Shown: positions 24,899 to 32,741 of the stretch, piece by piece
Numbering within the stretch: the first letter of the stretch is position 1
Layout: every line of letters starts with the position of its first letter
Assembly: GCF_016861975.1 (NCBI RefSeq)
Contig: NZ_BOMB01000004.1
Span: 124,001-188,000, forward strand
Direction of reading: 5' to 3'
DNA: 64,000 bases
Source: Actinocatenispora rupis
GTDB lineage: Bacteria > Actinomycetota > Actinomycetes > Mycobacteriales > Micromonosporaceae
The notes under the pieces: generated by a model
What the model was told of the DNA's origin: nothing
The model's database searches: none
The model's input: the letters and a program-made list of their open reading frames with translations, nothing else
Made by a program: the position numbers and the translations under genes

Positions 24899-26056
24899 AT
24901 GACCACGCATCATCCGATCGTCATCCTCGGGGCCGGGCCCGGCGGGCTCGCCGCCGCCCGCGTCCTGCACGTGCACGGCATCGAGGCGGCGGTGTACGAC
25001 CTCGACGCCGACCGGCACGCCCGAGTACAGGGTGGGATGTTGGACATCCACGACGACAGCGGCCAGGTCGCGATCCACGCGGCCGGGCTCTGGGACCGGT
25101 TCGCCGCGATCGTCCACCGCGGCGGCGAGGCCATGCGCATCCTCGACCACACCGGCGCGGTGCTGCACGAGGAGCCGGACGACGGTCGGCTCGGCCGCCC
25201 GGAGGTCGACCGCGGGCACCTGCGCGACCTGCTCCTCGACTCGCTGCCCGACGGCACCGTCCACTGGGGACACAAGGCGACCGCGGTACGGCCGGTCGCG
25301 GGAGTACCGGGGCGGCACGAGATCGTGTTCGGCAACGGGGAGCGGGTCACCACCGACCTGCTCGTCGGGGCGGACGGCGCGTGGTCGACGGTGCGGCCGC
25401 TGGTGACCGACGCGTGGCCGGAGTACACCGGGATCTCGTTCGTGGAAGCGGACCTGTTCGACGCGGACGCGCGGCATCCGGCCGAGGCGGCGGCGATGGG
25501 CGCGGGGATGCTGTTCGCGTTCCGGGGCGACACCGGCGTTCTCGGCCACCGGGAGATCGACGGCAGCCTGCACGTGTACCTGGGCCTCCGGGTACCGGAG
25601 GGGTGGGTCGACACCGTCGACTTCACCGACACGCCCGCCGCGAAGGCCGCGATGCTCAACCGGCTCGACGGCTGGGACGGTGCGCTGCGCGGGCTCGTCG
25701 CGAACGCCGACACGCCGCTGGTTCCCCGTCGTATCAACGCGTTGCCGGTCGGCGTCCGGTGGGACCGGGTGCCGGGCGTGACGCTGCTGGGCGACGCGGC
25801 GCACCTGATGTCGCCGTTCGCCGGCGAGGGAGCCAACCTCGCCCTGTACGACGGCGCGCAGCTCGCGCTCGCCCTCGCCGCCCACCCGGACGACCCCGAC
25901 ACCGCGCTCGCCGAGTACGAGGGGGCGCTGTTCCCGCGGTCGGCGGGATCGGCCGGCGAGTCCGCGGCGAGCCTGGAGCTGCTGTTCCGCGCCGACTCGC
26001 CGCGCGGCCTGGTCGAGATGTTCCAAGGTTTCGCGGACACCCGCACCGCGTCGTGA
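24899..26056 (+). CDS. FAD-dependent monooxygenase, Tet(X)-like
   Basis: The 385-aa protein has the length of Tet(X), a class A flavin monooxygenase. It has the Rossmann GAGPGGL at residues 11-17, the second-strand acid AAVYDLDADRHAR, Arg in VDRGHLRDLLLDSL and the DG motif LLVGADGAWSTVR. GDAAHLMSPFAGEGANLAL starts at 298. The sequence QGGMLDIHDDSGQVAIHAAG is typical of Tet(X) relatives, where it lines the substrate site. The ATG start follows AAGGGGGAA. It probably oxidises a tetracycline-like or aromatic polyketide substrate and is controlled by the preceding TetR; the true substrate is unproven. Confidence 0.88.
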   Translation: MTTHHPIVILGAGPGGLAAARVLHVHGIEAAVYDLDADRHARVQGGMLDIHDDSGQVAIHAAGLWDRFAAIVHRGGEAMRILDHTGAVLHEEPDDGRLGRPEVDRGHLRDLLLDSLPDGTVHWGHKATAVRPVAGVPGRHEIVFGNGERVTTDLLVGADGAWSTVRPLVTDAWPEYTGISFVEADLFDADARHPAEAAAMGAGMLFAFRGDTGVLGHREIDGSLHVYLGLRVPEGWVDTVDFTDTPAAKAAMLNRLDGWDGALRGLVANADTPLVPRRINALPVGVRWDRVPGVTLLGDAAHLMSPFAGEGANLALYDGAQLALALAAHPDDPDTALAEYEGALFPRSAGSAGESAASLELLFRADSPRGLVEMFQGFADTRTAS

Positions 26057-26078
26057 TTCCGGTTCGGGAGGCCGACCC

Positions 26079-26456
26079 TCACCGGTACGGCGGGGCGCCG
26101 AGTGGATCGCCGCGCCGCCAGGCGTACTCCCGCTCGACCCGGCAGATCCGCGCCCGGTACGCCCGGTAGAAGCGCTGCCGTCCGAGCAGCTGCACGCCCA
26201 GGTGTTCGGCGTGCTCGCGCCAGGCGCGCAGCGCGTCCAGATCCCGCCAGTACGACACGGCGACGCCCACCCCGTCCGCCCGCGCGTACTCCAGCCCCAG
26301 GTAGCCGTCCATGGACCGGGCCAGGTCCAGCATGCGTTCGGACGCGGCGTCGTAGCCGGCCAGGTCCTCCGGATCGGTGGCGAGGACGGTGGTGAGGATG
26401 GCCGCGTAGTAGGGCGGGACCGTGTCGCCGACGATCCCGGCCGTGTCGTTGCTCAT
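26079..26456 (-). CDS. Antibiotic-biosynthesis-monooxygenase (ABM) domain protein
   Basis: The 125-aa dimeric alpha/beta-barrel-type protein has the ABM pattern: YYAAILTTVLATDPEDLAGY, then DAASERMLDLARSMDGYLGLEYAR, followed by VAVSYWRDLDALRAWREHAEHLGVQLLGR and FYRAYRARICRVEREYAW. ABM proteins act on polyketide-like substrates or as stress-related heme/quinone enzymes. It is convergent with the Tet(X)-like gene (stops 23 bp apart), so it is not in the same transcript. Confidence 0.8.
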   Translation of the reverse strand: MSNDTAGIVGDTVPPYYAAILTTVLATDPEDLAGYDAASERMLDLARSMDGYLGLEYARADGVGVAVSYWRDLDALRAWREHAEHLGVQLLGRQRFYRAYRARICRVEREYAWRRGDPLGAPPYR

Positions 26457-26757
26457 CCTCCGATGATGCCGCCCCGCCCGCAGCGCCGCGCGGCGGCGAG
26501 CCGGAACCGTTGCGGCGCAGGCAGATCAGGTCAGGTCGAGGGTCCGGCGCTGCCCGGCCGGTACGTGGTGGTGCGGCCCGGTGGGCGTGACGACGCGTAC
26601 TGGTACGTCGCGGTCGTACTCGGGATGCCTTGTCCGGCAAGGTATCCCGGGTCCGCGCCGCGCTTCCCGTGCGGCGGTGCGTCTCCGGCGCGGAGTCATC
26701 GGCGTGGTCGACGGTTGGTGTCTGATCGAGGAAGGCCGGGCCGAGATCGCAGTGCAG

Positions 26758-26979
26758 TCATTTCACGATGACCTTGCCGAAGAGGGAAGCGAAGGCCAGC
26801 AACAGGCCCATCGCAACGAAGATCGGGCCGAGAACGCATCCCATGCCGCGGCCGAAACGCGGTGCGAAGCCCTCGACCGCGCGGGTCCGTTGGAGTTCCT
26901 CGTCGATGGCGGACGGTTTCACGATCGCCACGACTCCGATCCCGATGAGCAGGGCGGCCCCCAGCAAGCCGGTGCGCAA
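26758..26979 (-). CDS. Small membrane protein (73 aa)
   Basis: The product has two predicted membrane helices, TGLLGAALLIGIGVVAIV and MGCVLGPIFVAMGLLLAFAS, joined by a charged loop (KPSAIDEELQRTRAVEGF). The apparent start is TTG 26979. No family is recognised. About 300 bp of gene-free sequence separates it from the ABM gene, and a further 250 bp with nothing notable separates it from the next gene. Confidence 0.55.
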   Translation of the reverse strand: MRTGLLGAALLIGIGVVAIVKPSAIDEELQRTRAVEGFAPRFGRGMGCVLGPIFVAMGLLLAFASLFGKVIVK

Positions 26980-27227
26980 TCATCGGTTGTCCCGCCATTC
27001 ATGGCGCCCCGGCCGACAGGCGCGCCGGACCGTGCCGCGAGATCCGGCGCGGAGGACTATATCGGAGGTTCCGGCTCGACGGTTCGTCCTGTCGGCACCG
27101 GTCCGAGGACGTACCCGGTGGCGAGGCGGTCGTGGGAGGTCATGACCGGGAGCGGCTGTGGCAACCGAATGCCCCTGGCCATACTCGGCGGCGGTGGCGG
27201 GTGGTAGGAAGGCTGGCGGGGGGACGG

Positions 27228-28406
27228 ATGCGGCTGATCGACGACGCGGAGCGGCGGGCCCGGCTGGCGCGCCGGCACGCGCTCGCGCCACGGCACCGGG
27301 TGGCGGACGTACCGGCGGCGGTGCGGGCGATGACGGCGCTGCACGGCACCGAGGCGGCCACGCCGTACCTGTCGTTGTTGGCGCGGGTCGACGGGTTCAC
27401 CCGCGCGGACCTCGACGACGCGCTGTACTCGTCGCGGTCGCTGGTGAAGCAGCTGGCGATGCGCCGCACCCTGTTCGTGTTTCCGCGGGAGCTGCTGCCG
27501 GCGGCGGTGAGCGCCCCGTCGGCGCGGGTCGCCGAGCAGGTGGCCGGCCGGCTGGTCAGGGACCTGGAGGCCGGCGGGGTGACCGACGACGGCGCGGGCT
27601 GGCTGGCCGCCGCCCGGGAGGCGGTGCTGCGGCGGCTGGCCGGCGGCGCCGAGCTGAGCGCGAAGGACCTGCGGGAGGGCCTGGCCGAGCTGTCCGGCCA
27701 GCTGTCCTGGTACGAGCACAAATCGTACGGTGGGGTCGTGCACGTGGCGCCGCGGGTGCTGACCTGGCTGTCGGCGACCGGGGATCTGGTGCGCGGCAAC
27801 AACTCCGGGCGCTGGCGGGTGTCCCGTCCACTGTGGACACGGATGGACGACTGGCTGGGCGCGCCGCTGCCGCGCTGCGAGCCGCCCGCGGCGTACGAGG
27901 TGCTGGTCGAGTCGTACCTGCGGACGTTCGGGCCGGCGACGGAGCGGGATCTGGTGTGGTGGTTCGGCGCGACGAAGGCGGCGATGCGGCGGGCGCTGTC
28001 GGACCTGGCCGCGGTGCGGGTGCAGCTGGAGCGTGACCAGACCGGCTGGGTACTGCCGGACGACGTGGCGCCCGAGCCGCCGGTGGAACCGTGGGCGGCG
28101 CTGCTGCCTGCACTCGACCCGACGACGATGGGGTGGAAGGACCGCGACTTCTACGTCGACCCGGGGTTCGCGCCGGCGATCTTCGACCGCGCCGGCAACG
28201 GCGGCACCACGGTGTGGTGGGACGGCCGCATCGTCGGCGCGTACGTACCGGATGAGGACGGTCGGATCGAGCTGGTCGTGCCGGACGATCCGGGCCGGGC
28301 CGCGCGGTCGGCGCTGCACGCCGAGGCCGAACGGTTGGGCGACTGGCTCGACGGCGAGAAGGTCAGCGCGCTGTACACGTCTCCGCTGGTCACCTGGGGC
28401 CGCTGA
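27228..28406 (+). CDS. Winged-helix (HTH_42/AlkZ-like) DNA-binding domain protein
   Basis: The 392-aa protein belongs to the HTH_42 superfamily of DNA glycosylases (AlkZ, YcaQ). It has tandem winged-helix domains, with RHRVADVPAAVRAMTALHGT, then YLSLLARVDGFTRADLDDAL, then LVKQLAMRRTLFVFPREL, WYEHKSYGGVVHVAPRVLTW and LPALDPTTMGWKDRDFYVD. AlkZ enzymes use a QxQ motif near the first helix to excise alkylated or crosslinked bases. Here the corresponding LHGTEAAT lacks both glutamines. It is either a diverged glycosylase or a DNA-binding non-enzyme. ATG 27228 is used; a longer frame has no similarity. The gene contains a TCCACTGTGGA copy. Confidence 0.75.
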   Translation: MRLIDDAERRARLARRHALAPRHRVADVPAAVRAMTALHGTEAATPYLSLLARVDGFTRADLDDALYSSRSLVKQLAMRRTLFVFPRELLPAAVSAPSARVAEQVAGRLVRDLEAGGVTDDGAGWLAAAREAVLRRLAGGAELSAKDLREGLAELSGQLSWYEHKSYGGVVHVAPRVLTWLSATGDLVRGNNSGRWRVSRPLWTRMDDWLGAPLPRCEPPAAYEVLVESYLRTFGPATERDLVWWFGATKAAMRRALSDLAAVRVQLERDQTGWVLPDDVAPEPPVEPWAALLPALDPTTMGWKDRDFYVDPGFAPAIFDRAGNGGTTVWWDGRIVGAYVPDEDGRIELVVPDDPGRAARSALHAEAERLGDWLDGEKVSALYTSPLVTWGR

Positions 28407-28421
28407 ACCGGCGGCCGGCGG

Positions 28422-29768
28422 TCAGTCGCTGGTGGCGTCGAACTCGACGAGGCCGGCCAGGCACCAGGCGAGCGCGGCCTCCGCGGTCACGAACCGTTCG
28501 GCGGGCGGCAGGTGCTGGTGGCCGACCACGGCGGCGCGGTGCCCGGCCGCGGTCAGTTCGGCGAGGGTACGCCGCAGCATGGTCGCCGCGACCGGGTCGA
28601 GGTGCCGTACCCGGCTGAGGTCCAGCACGATCCAGGTCGGCGGCGGGGTCGGCGCGGTGAGCGCGTGGACGACGCGTTCGGCGCTGGTGAAGTCGAGGCG
28701 GCCCTGCGCGCCGACGAGCCGTACCCGGTCGCCGGCGCGGGCCACGGCGGTGCGTTCGGCGTCGTGCCGGGCGATGCGCCGCAACGTGTCGCCGGCCGCC
28801 CCGTCGGTACGGACGGTCGGCGCGGCGGTCGTGGCGTGCATGAGGTGCAGGCCGAAGCGGGACGACACCTCGCGCAGCGCCGCCACCCCGCGTACCGAGT
28901 TGCCGGTGGTGTCGAGCGGCGGGCTGAACGCGGCGACGCCGAACCGGCCGGGGCTGACGGCGATGATCCCGCCGGACACGCCGCTCTTGGCGGGCAGCCC
29001 GACGCGGACGAGCCAGTCGCCGGACGCGTCGTACATGCCGCAGGTGGCGAGCACCGACAGGACGGCGACCGCGACCGGTTCGGCGACCACCCGTACGCCG
29101 GTCACCGGGTTGACCCCGCCGTTGCCGAGCGTCGCCGCCATGACGGCCAGATCGCTTGCGGTGGCGCGGATCGAGCACTGCCGGAAGTACGTGTCGACGC
29201 TGTCGTCGACCTCGCCGGGCAGCGCGTCCGCCGCCTTCATCAGGTACGCCAGCGCCCGGTTCCGGTCACCGGTCGCCGCCTCCGAGGCGTACACCTCGGG
29301 GTCGATGTCGAGGTCCCGGCCGGCGAACGCGGACAGCACCGCGCGGATGCGCTCGTACCGCTCGGCCGCGTCGTCGCCGGCCACCAGCGCCGTCGCGCAG
29401 ATCGCGCCCGCGTTGATCATCGGGTTGGCGGGGCGGCCCGTCGCCCGGTCCAGGCTGATCGCGTTGAACGCCTCGCCGCTCGGTTCGGTCCGCAGCCAGC
29501 GCGACACCTCGTCGACGCCCCGGTCGGCGAGCGCCAGCGCGTACACGAACGGCTTGGACACCGACTGCAACGTGAACGCCACGTCGGCGTCGCCGGCCTG
29601 GTACCGGTGGCCCTCGGTGCTGGCCATCGCCACCCCGAACAGCGTCGGATCGGCGAGCGCGAGCCGCGGAATGTAGCTGACGATCTCGCCGGCCGACAGG
29701 ACGCCGACCTCCGCGTGCACCTCGGCGAGCGCGCGCGTCACCGCGCCGGCCGTACTCCGCCCGGTCAT
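28422..29768 (-). CDS. glsA: Glutaminase with C-terminal STAS domain
   Basis: The 448-aa protein contains a serine-dependent beta-lactamase-fold glutaminase, about residues 8-310. The motif FTLQSVSKPF gives Ser69 and Lys72, with the substrate loop GRPANPMINAGAI and late motif GLPAKSGVSGGI. The enzyme hydrolyses L-glutamine to glutamate and ammonia. About residues 335-440 form a STAS domain (VRLVGAQGRLDFTSAERVVH, TWIVLDLSRVRHLDPVAATM), a fusion known among actinobacterial glutaminases that may bind nucleotides or partner proteins. ATG 29768 starts it. It is convergent with the AlkZ-like gene. Confidence 0.92.
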   Translation of the reverse strand: MTGRSTAGAVTRALAEVHAEVGVLSAGEIVSYIPRLALADPTLFGVAMASTEGHRYQAGDADVAFTLQSVSKPFVYALALADRGVDEVSRWLRTEPSGEAFNAISLDRATGRPANPMINAGAICATALVAGDDAAERYERIRAVLSAFAGRDLDIDPEVYASEAATGDRNRALAYLMKAADALPGEVDDSVDTYFRQCSIRATASDLAVMAATLGNGGVNPVTGVRVVAEPVAVAVLSVLATCGMYDASGDWLVRVGLPAKSGVSGGIIAVSPGRFGVAAFSPPLDTTGNSVRGVAALREVSSRFGLHLMHATTAAPTVRTDGAAGDTLRRIARHDAERTAVARAGDRVRLVGAQGRLDFTSAERVVHALTAPTPPPTWIVLDLSRVRHLDPVAATMLRRTLAELTAAGHRAAVVGHQHLPPAERFVTAEAALAWCLAGLVEFDATSD

Positions 29769-29936
29769 GAGCCCCCTCCCGCACCACGTCGTGCAGCGAT
29801 TCCCGCCCTATCCTGACCCATCGGTCGTACCGGGCGGTGTGCGGCTCCGGCAACCGACGTCGGCCCGGCGACTTGCGGTCCACCCGGGCCGGTGGTACCC
29901 ACGGGGGTCCGTCGTCGAGAGTGGGGTCCGGAGCGC

Positions 29937-30572
29937 ATGCCCGATGTGATGAGCCTCGCCGGCGACGAGCGGCGCGACCTCGCCGACTTCCTCGCCACGC
30001 TCACCCCGGAGCAGTGGGAACGCCGGTCGCTGTGCGCGGACTGGACGGTCCGCGAGGTCGTGGTGCACGTCGTCAGCTACGAGGAGCTGGGGCCGCGCGG
30101 CACCGTCGCCCGGCTGGTACGCGGGCGGTTCAGCCTGGACCGGACGAACCCGATCGGCGTACGCGCCGGTGCCGACGCCTCGCCCGCCGAGGTGCTCGAC
30201 CACCTCCGGGAGCACCTGCGGCCGCGCGGGATCACCGCCGCGTTCCGTGGCCGGATCGCCCTCACCGACGGGCTGATCCACCACCAGGACATCCGCCGCG
30301 CGCTCGACCTGCCCCGCGAGGTACCGGCGGAGCGGCTGCTGGTGACGCTGCCGTTCGCGTTGCGGGCGCTGGCGTTGCCGAGCCGGCGCGACGCCCGCGG
30401 GCTGCGGCTGGTCGCGACCGACCTCGACTGGACGCACGGGAAGGGCCCCGAGGTACGCGGTACCGGCGAGGCCCTGCTCATGGCGATCGCCGGGCGGCGG
30501 GCCGCGCTCACCGACCTGGACGGCCCCGGCGCCCCGCTGCTCGCCCGGCGCGTCGCCGCCCGCCTCGCCTGA
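29937..30572 (+). CDS. Maleylpyruvate-isomerase/DinB-fold mycothiol-dependent protein
   Basis: The 211-aa protein is of the TIGR03083 (MDMPI N-terminal) type. It is a four-helix DinB bundle with the metal-binding His pattern VVVHVVSYEELG and LTDGLIHHQDIRRAL, preceded by WERRSLCADWTVRE, which is diagnostic of the family. Members use mycothiol as cofactor, which fits an actinomycete. ATG 29937 is chosen because residues upstream do not match the family. The substrate is unknown. It is convergent with the FAD oxidase, with a structured element between them. Confidence 0.85.
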   Translation: MPDVMSLAGDERRDLADFLATLTPEQWERRSLCADWTVREVVVHVVSYEELGPRGTVARLVRGRFSLDRTNPIGVRAGADASPAEVLDHLREHLRPRGITAAFRGRIALTDGLIHHQDIRRALDLPREVPAERLLVTLPFALRALALPSRRDARGLRLVATDLDWTHGKGPEVRGTGEALLMAIAGRRAALTDLDGPGAPLLARRVAARLA

Positions 30573-30611
30573 TTCCCTTGTACTCCAACGGTTCCGGCGC
30601 GTGCCGCGGTT

Positions 30612-30776
30612 AGAGGTCCGGACAGAAGGGCGTCGGATGGCTGGCGAGGCTCGGGGCGGGGCTGCCAAGGCGGAGGTGCAGTCGCACACCGGTGTTGGAT
30701 GCGACTGCTGCCGACAACGTCGGCAGCGTCGTCCTGAGCCCGCCAGGCGCCGACAGTCCTTTCTGTCAGGACCTCT
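30612..30776. repeat. 165-bp nested inverted-repeat element
   Basis: The outer arms of about 44 nt (30612-30655 and 30733-30776) are imperfect inverted repeats sharing AGAGGTCC, GACAGAA, GTCGG and CTGGCG blocks. Inside are two more perfect hairpins: GCAGTCGCA/TGCGACTGC (30678-30686 with 30700-30708) and CTGCCGAC/GTCGGCAG with a 3-nt loop (30708-30726). The right arm runs into the stop codon of the FAD oxidase. No protein is encoded. It could be a MITE-like element or an elaborate bidirectional terminator between convergent genes. Confidence 0.75.
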
Positions 30777-32077
30777 CAGTCCGCGGGGGTGATGTTGTAG
30801 TTGCGCCGGAACACGTTGCCGGGGTCGTACGTGCGCTTCACCGCGGCGAGCCGCCGGCGCGTGGCCGCCGGGTACATGGCCGCCACGTCCGCGGGCCGGT
30901 CCGTACTGGCGAAGTTGGGGTAGGCGCCGGTCACGTACGGGTCGATGCGCCGCATCAGCTCGTCCAGCAACGGTTCGCCGTGCGCGACGGCCAGCTCGTC
31001 GCCCATCGCCACGGCGGTGACCAGCGCGGCGTGCCCGCGGTGCGCGAACGCGGTGGCGTCCGGCGCGACGCGGTCGACGGCGCCGCCGAGCGCGCGGACG
31101 TTCACCGCCACCATGGGCGCGGCGGACGCCGCGACCAGCGCCTCGATCAGCGCCGGGGTGAACTCGCGGACGAACGTGCTGCGCACCGCCATCCGGAAGC
31201 CGGGCGGCAGCCCCGGCAGCTCCGCCAGGATCTCCGGGTACGGCACGGGTCGCAGGTCGTCGCCCAGCTCCGGTACGTCGGGCCGCAGCGGTCGTACGGC
31301 GGTCTCGGCGGCGGCCGGGTCTCCGCCGGCGTAGCAGACCGACAGCATCGCGGGGCCGTCGCCGGGCGCCAGGTCCACCGCGCTGGTCAGCTCGTCCGGC
31401 GCGGCGGCGGCGTGCCGGGCCCAGTGCCGGAGCACGTCCGCGGCCCGCTCCCCCGGGTACCGGACGGTCCCGTACACGACGTCGGTGACGGGCTGCGCGA
31501 CCAGCTCGAACGCGGTGACGACGCCGAGGTTGCCGCCACCGCCGCGCAGCGCCCAGTACAGGTCTTGGTGTTGGGTGGCGCTGGCGCGTACCGGTGTGCC
31601 GTCGGCGAGGACGACGTCGGCGGCGACCACGGCGTCCAGGGCGAGCCCGTACCGGCGGGTGAGCCAGCCGATGCCGCCGCCGAGCAGCAGCCCGCCGACG
31701 CCGACGTTCGCGGTGTCGCCGGAACTCAGCGCCAGCCCGTACCCGGCGAGGGTCTTCGACACCCGGCCCCAGGTGGCGCCGCCACCGATCCGCACCAGCC
31801 GCCGCGCGGGATCCACCACCTCCACCCCGTCCAGGTACGACAGGTCGAGCACGATCCCGCCGTCGTTGGTGGCGAAGCCGGCCGTGTGGTGCCCGCCGCC
31901 GCGTACCGAGACGGTCAGCCCCTCGGTACGGGCGTGGTCGAGTGCCGCCGCGACGTCGCCCGCGCCGCGGCACCGGACCACCAGCGCCGGCCGGCCGGCG
32001 TGCACGAACGTGCGCCGCAGCTCGTCGTACCCGGTGTCGCCCGGTGTGAGGACCTCGCCGTCCAGTCGCCCGATCAT
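30776..32077 (-). CDS. FAD-linked oxidase (berberine-bridge-enzyme-like)
   Basis: The 433-aa flavoprotein belongs to the FAD_binding_4/BBE family. The FAD-binding VRGGGHHTAGFATNDGG holds His63, the usual covalent 8-alpha histidine position. The cysteine partner found in bicovalent members is absent; the GDTANVGVGGLLLGGGIGWL loop has none. The BBE C-terminal motif YPNFASTDRP..YPAATRRRLAAVKRTYDPGNVFRRNYNI is intact. The ATG at 32077 overlaps the upstream gene's stop by 4 nt. No signal peptide is seen. It likely oxidises an alcohol or sugar in a secondary-metabolism-like step; substrate unknown. Confidence 0.88.
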   Translation of the reverse strand: MIGRLDGEVLTPGDTGYDELRRTFVHAGRPALVVRCRGAGDVAAALDHARTEGLTVSVRGGGHHTAGFATNDGGIVLDLSYLDGVEVVDPARRLVRIGGGATWGRVSKTLAGYGLALSSGDTANVGVGGLLLGGGIGWLTRRYGLALDAVVAADVVLADGTPVRASATQHQDLYWALRGGGGNLGVVTAFELVAQPVTDVVYGTVRYPGERAADVLRHWARHAAAAPDELTSAVDLAPGDGPAMLSVCYAGGDPAAAETAVRPLRPDVPELGDDLRPVPYPEILAELPGLPPGFRMAVRSTFVREFTPALIEALVAASAAPMVAVNVRALGGAVDRVAPDATAFAHRGHAALVTAVAMGDELAVAHGEPLLDELMRRIDPYVTGAYPNFASTDRPADVAAMYPAATRRRLAAVKRTYDPGNVFRRNYNITPAD

Positions 32078-32574
32078 GCCTGCCTCCCCGTCTCGATCAC
32101 GACCACCGGCAGCTCCCGTACGGTGCGTGCCTGGTAGCGCGCGTAGCCCGCGTACGTCCGGACGATCCGCGACCACAGCTCGGCCCGTTCGGTACCGGAC
32201 GCGACCCGCGCCACCATCCGGCGGGTCACCCCGCGGAACGTCACCCGGACCGCCGGCTCGGCGCGCAGGTTCAGGTACCAGGACGGGTTGCGGTCGTCAC
32301 CGCCGAACGACGCGACGAGCACGATCCGGTCGGCGTCACTCACCGGTACGGCGAGCATCGTGGCCCGCTCCACCCCGGTACGCCGGCCGACGGTGACCAG
32401 TTCGGCGACCGGCATGCCCATCGCCCGGCCGAGCAGGCGGCCCTTCGTGGCGCGGAAGACCCGCCGGTGCATCCCGGTCGACAGGCGGAACAGCCGGTCC
32501 TTCACCCGCGGTCCCCGTGTTGTGTGGTCGGCCCGGGATCCGCCCGGCGCCGCGTGCATCCCTGCTGTGTTCAT
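32074..32574 (-). CDS. Deazaflavin (F420)-dependent nitroreductase/DDN-family protein
   Basis: The 166-aa split-beta-barrel protein has the DDN pattern: FRATKGRLLGRAMGMPVAEL, then VGRRTGVERATMLAVPV, then IVLVASFGGDDRNPSWYLNL, then EPAVRVTFRGVTRRMVARV. It ends ELWSRIVRTYAGYARYQART. Family members reduce quinones or nitro compounds with F420H2, though some bind FMN or heme. It is the first gene of a two-gene operon with the FAD oxidase. The two could form a redox pair (inference). Confidence 0.88.
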   Translation of the reverse strand: MNTAGMHAAPGGSRADHTTRGPRVKDRLFRLSTGMHRRVFRATKGRLLGRAMGMPVAELVTVGRRTGVERATMLAVPVSDADRIVLVASFGGDDRNPSWYLNLRAEPAVRVTFRGVTRRMVARVASGTERAELWSRIVRTYAGYARYQARTVRELPVVVIETGRQA

Positions 32575-32728
32575 GCCGTCGATGCTGGTGCGGCCACTGC
32601 GCCCCGTCGTCGGTCACCGGATGACACCTGGCGTTGCCACCGCCGTGACAGACGGTGGCGGCGACTACCACGTGGGGCGCAGTCCACACCTCCGTACCGG
32701 GTAGGACGCGGTGGCCCGGACGCTCGGC

Positions 32729-32734
32729 TAGCGT
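32729..32734 (+). promoter_or_regulatory. -10 element of a probable leaderless promoter (sensor kinase)
   Basis: TAGCGT is followed by seven bases and the ATG at 32742. This matches the spacing seen upstream of the S41 peptidase. No convincing -35 is visible. Confidence 0.4.
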
Positions 32735-32741
32735 TCCCGGT

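Noticed and set aside
30612-30776. Riboswitch
   Set aside because: It lies between convergent gene ends rather than in a 5' leader, and I see no known riboswitch core.
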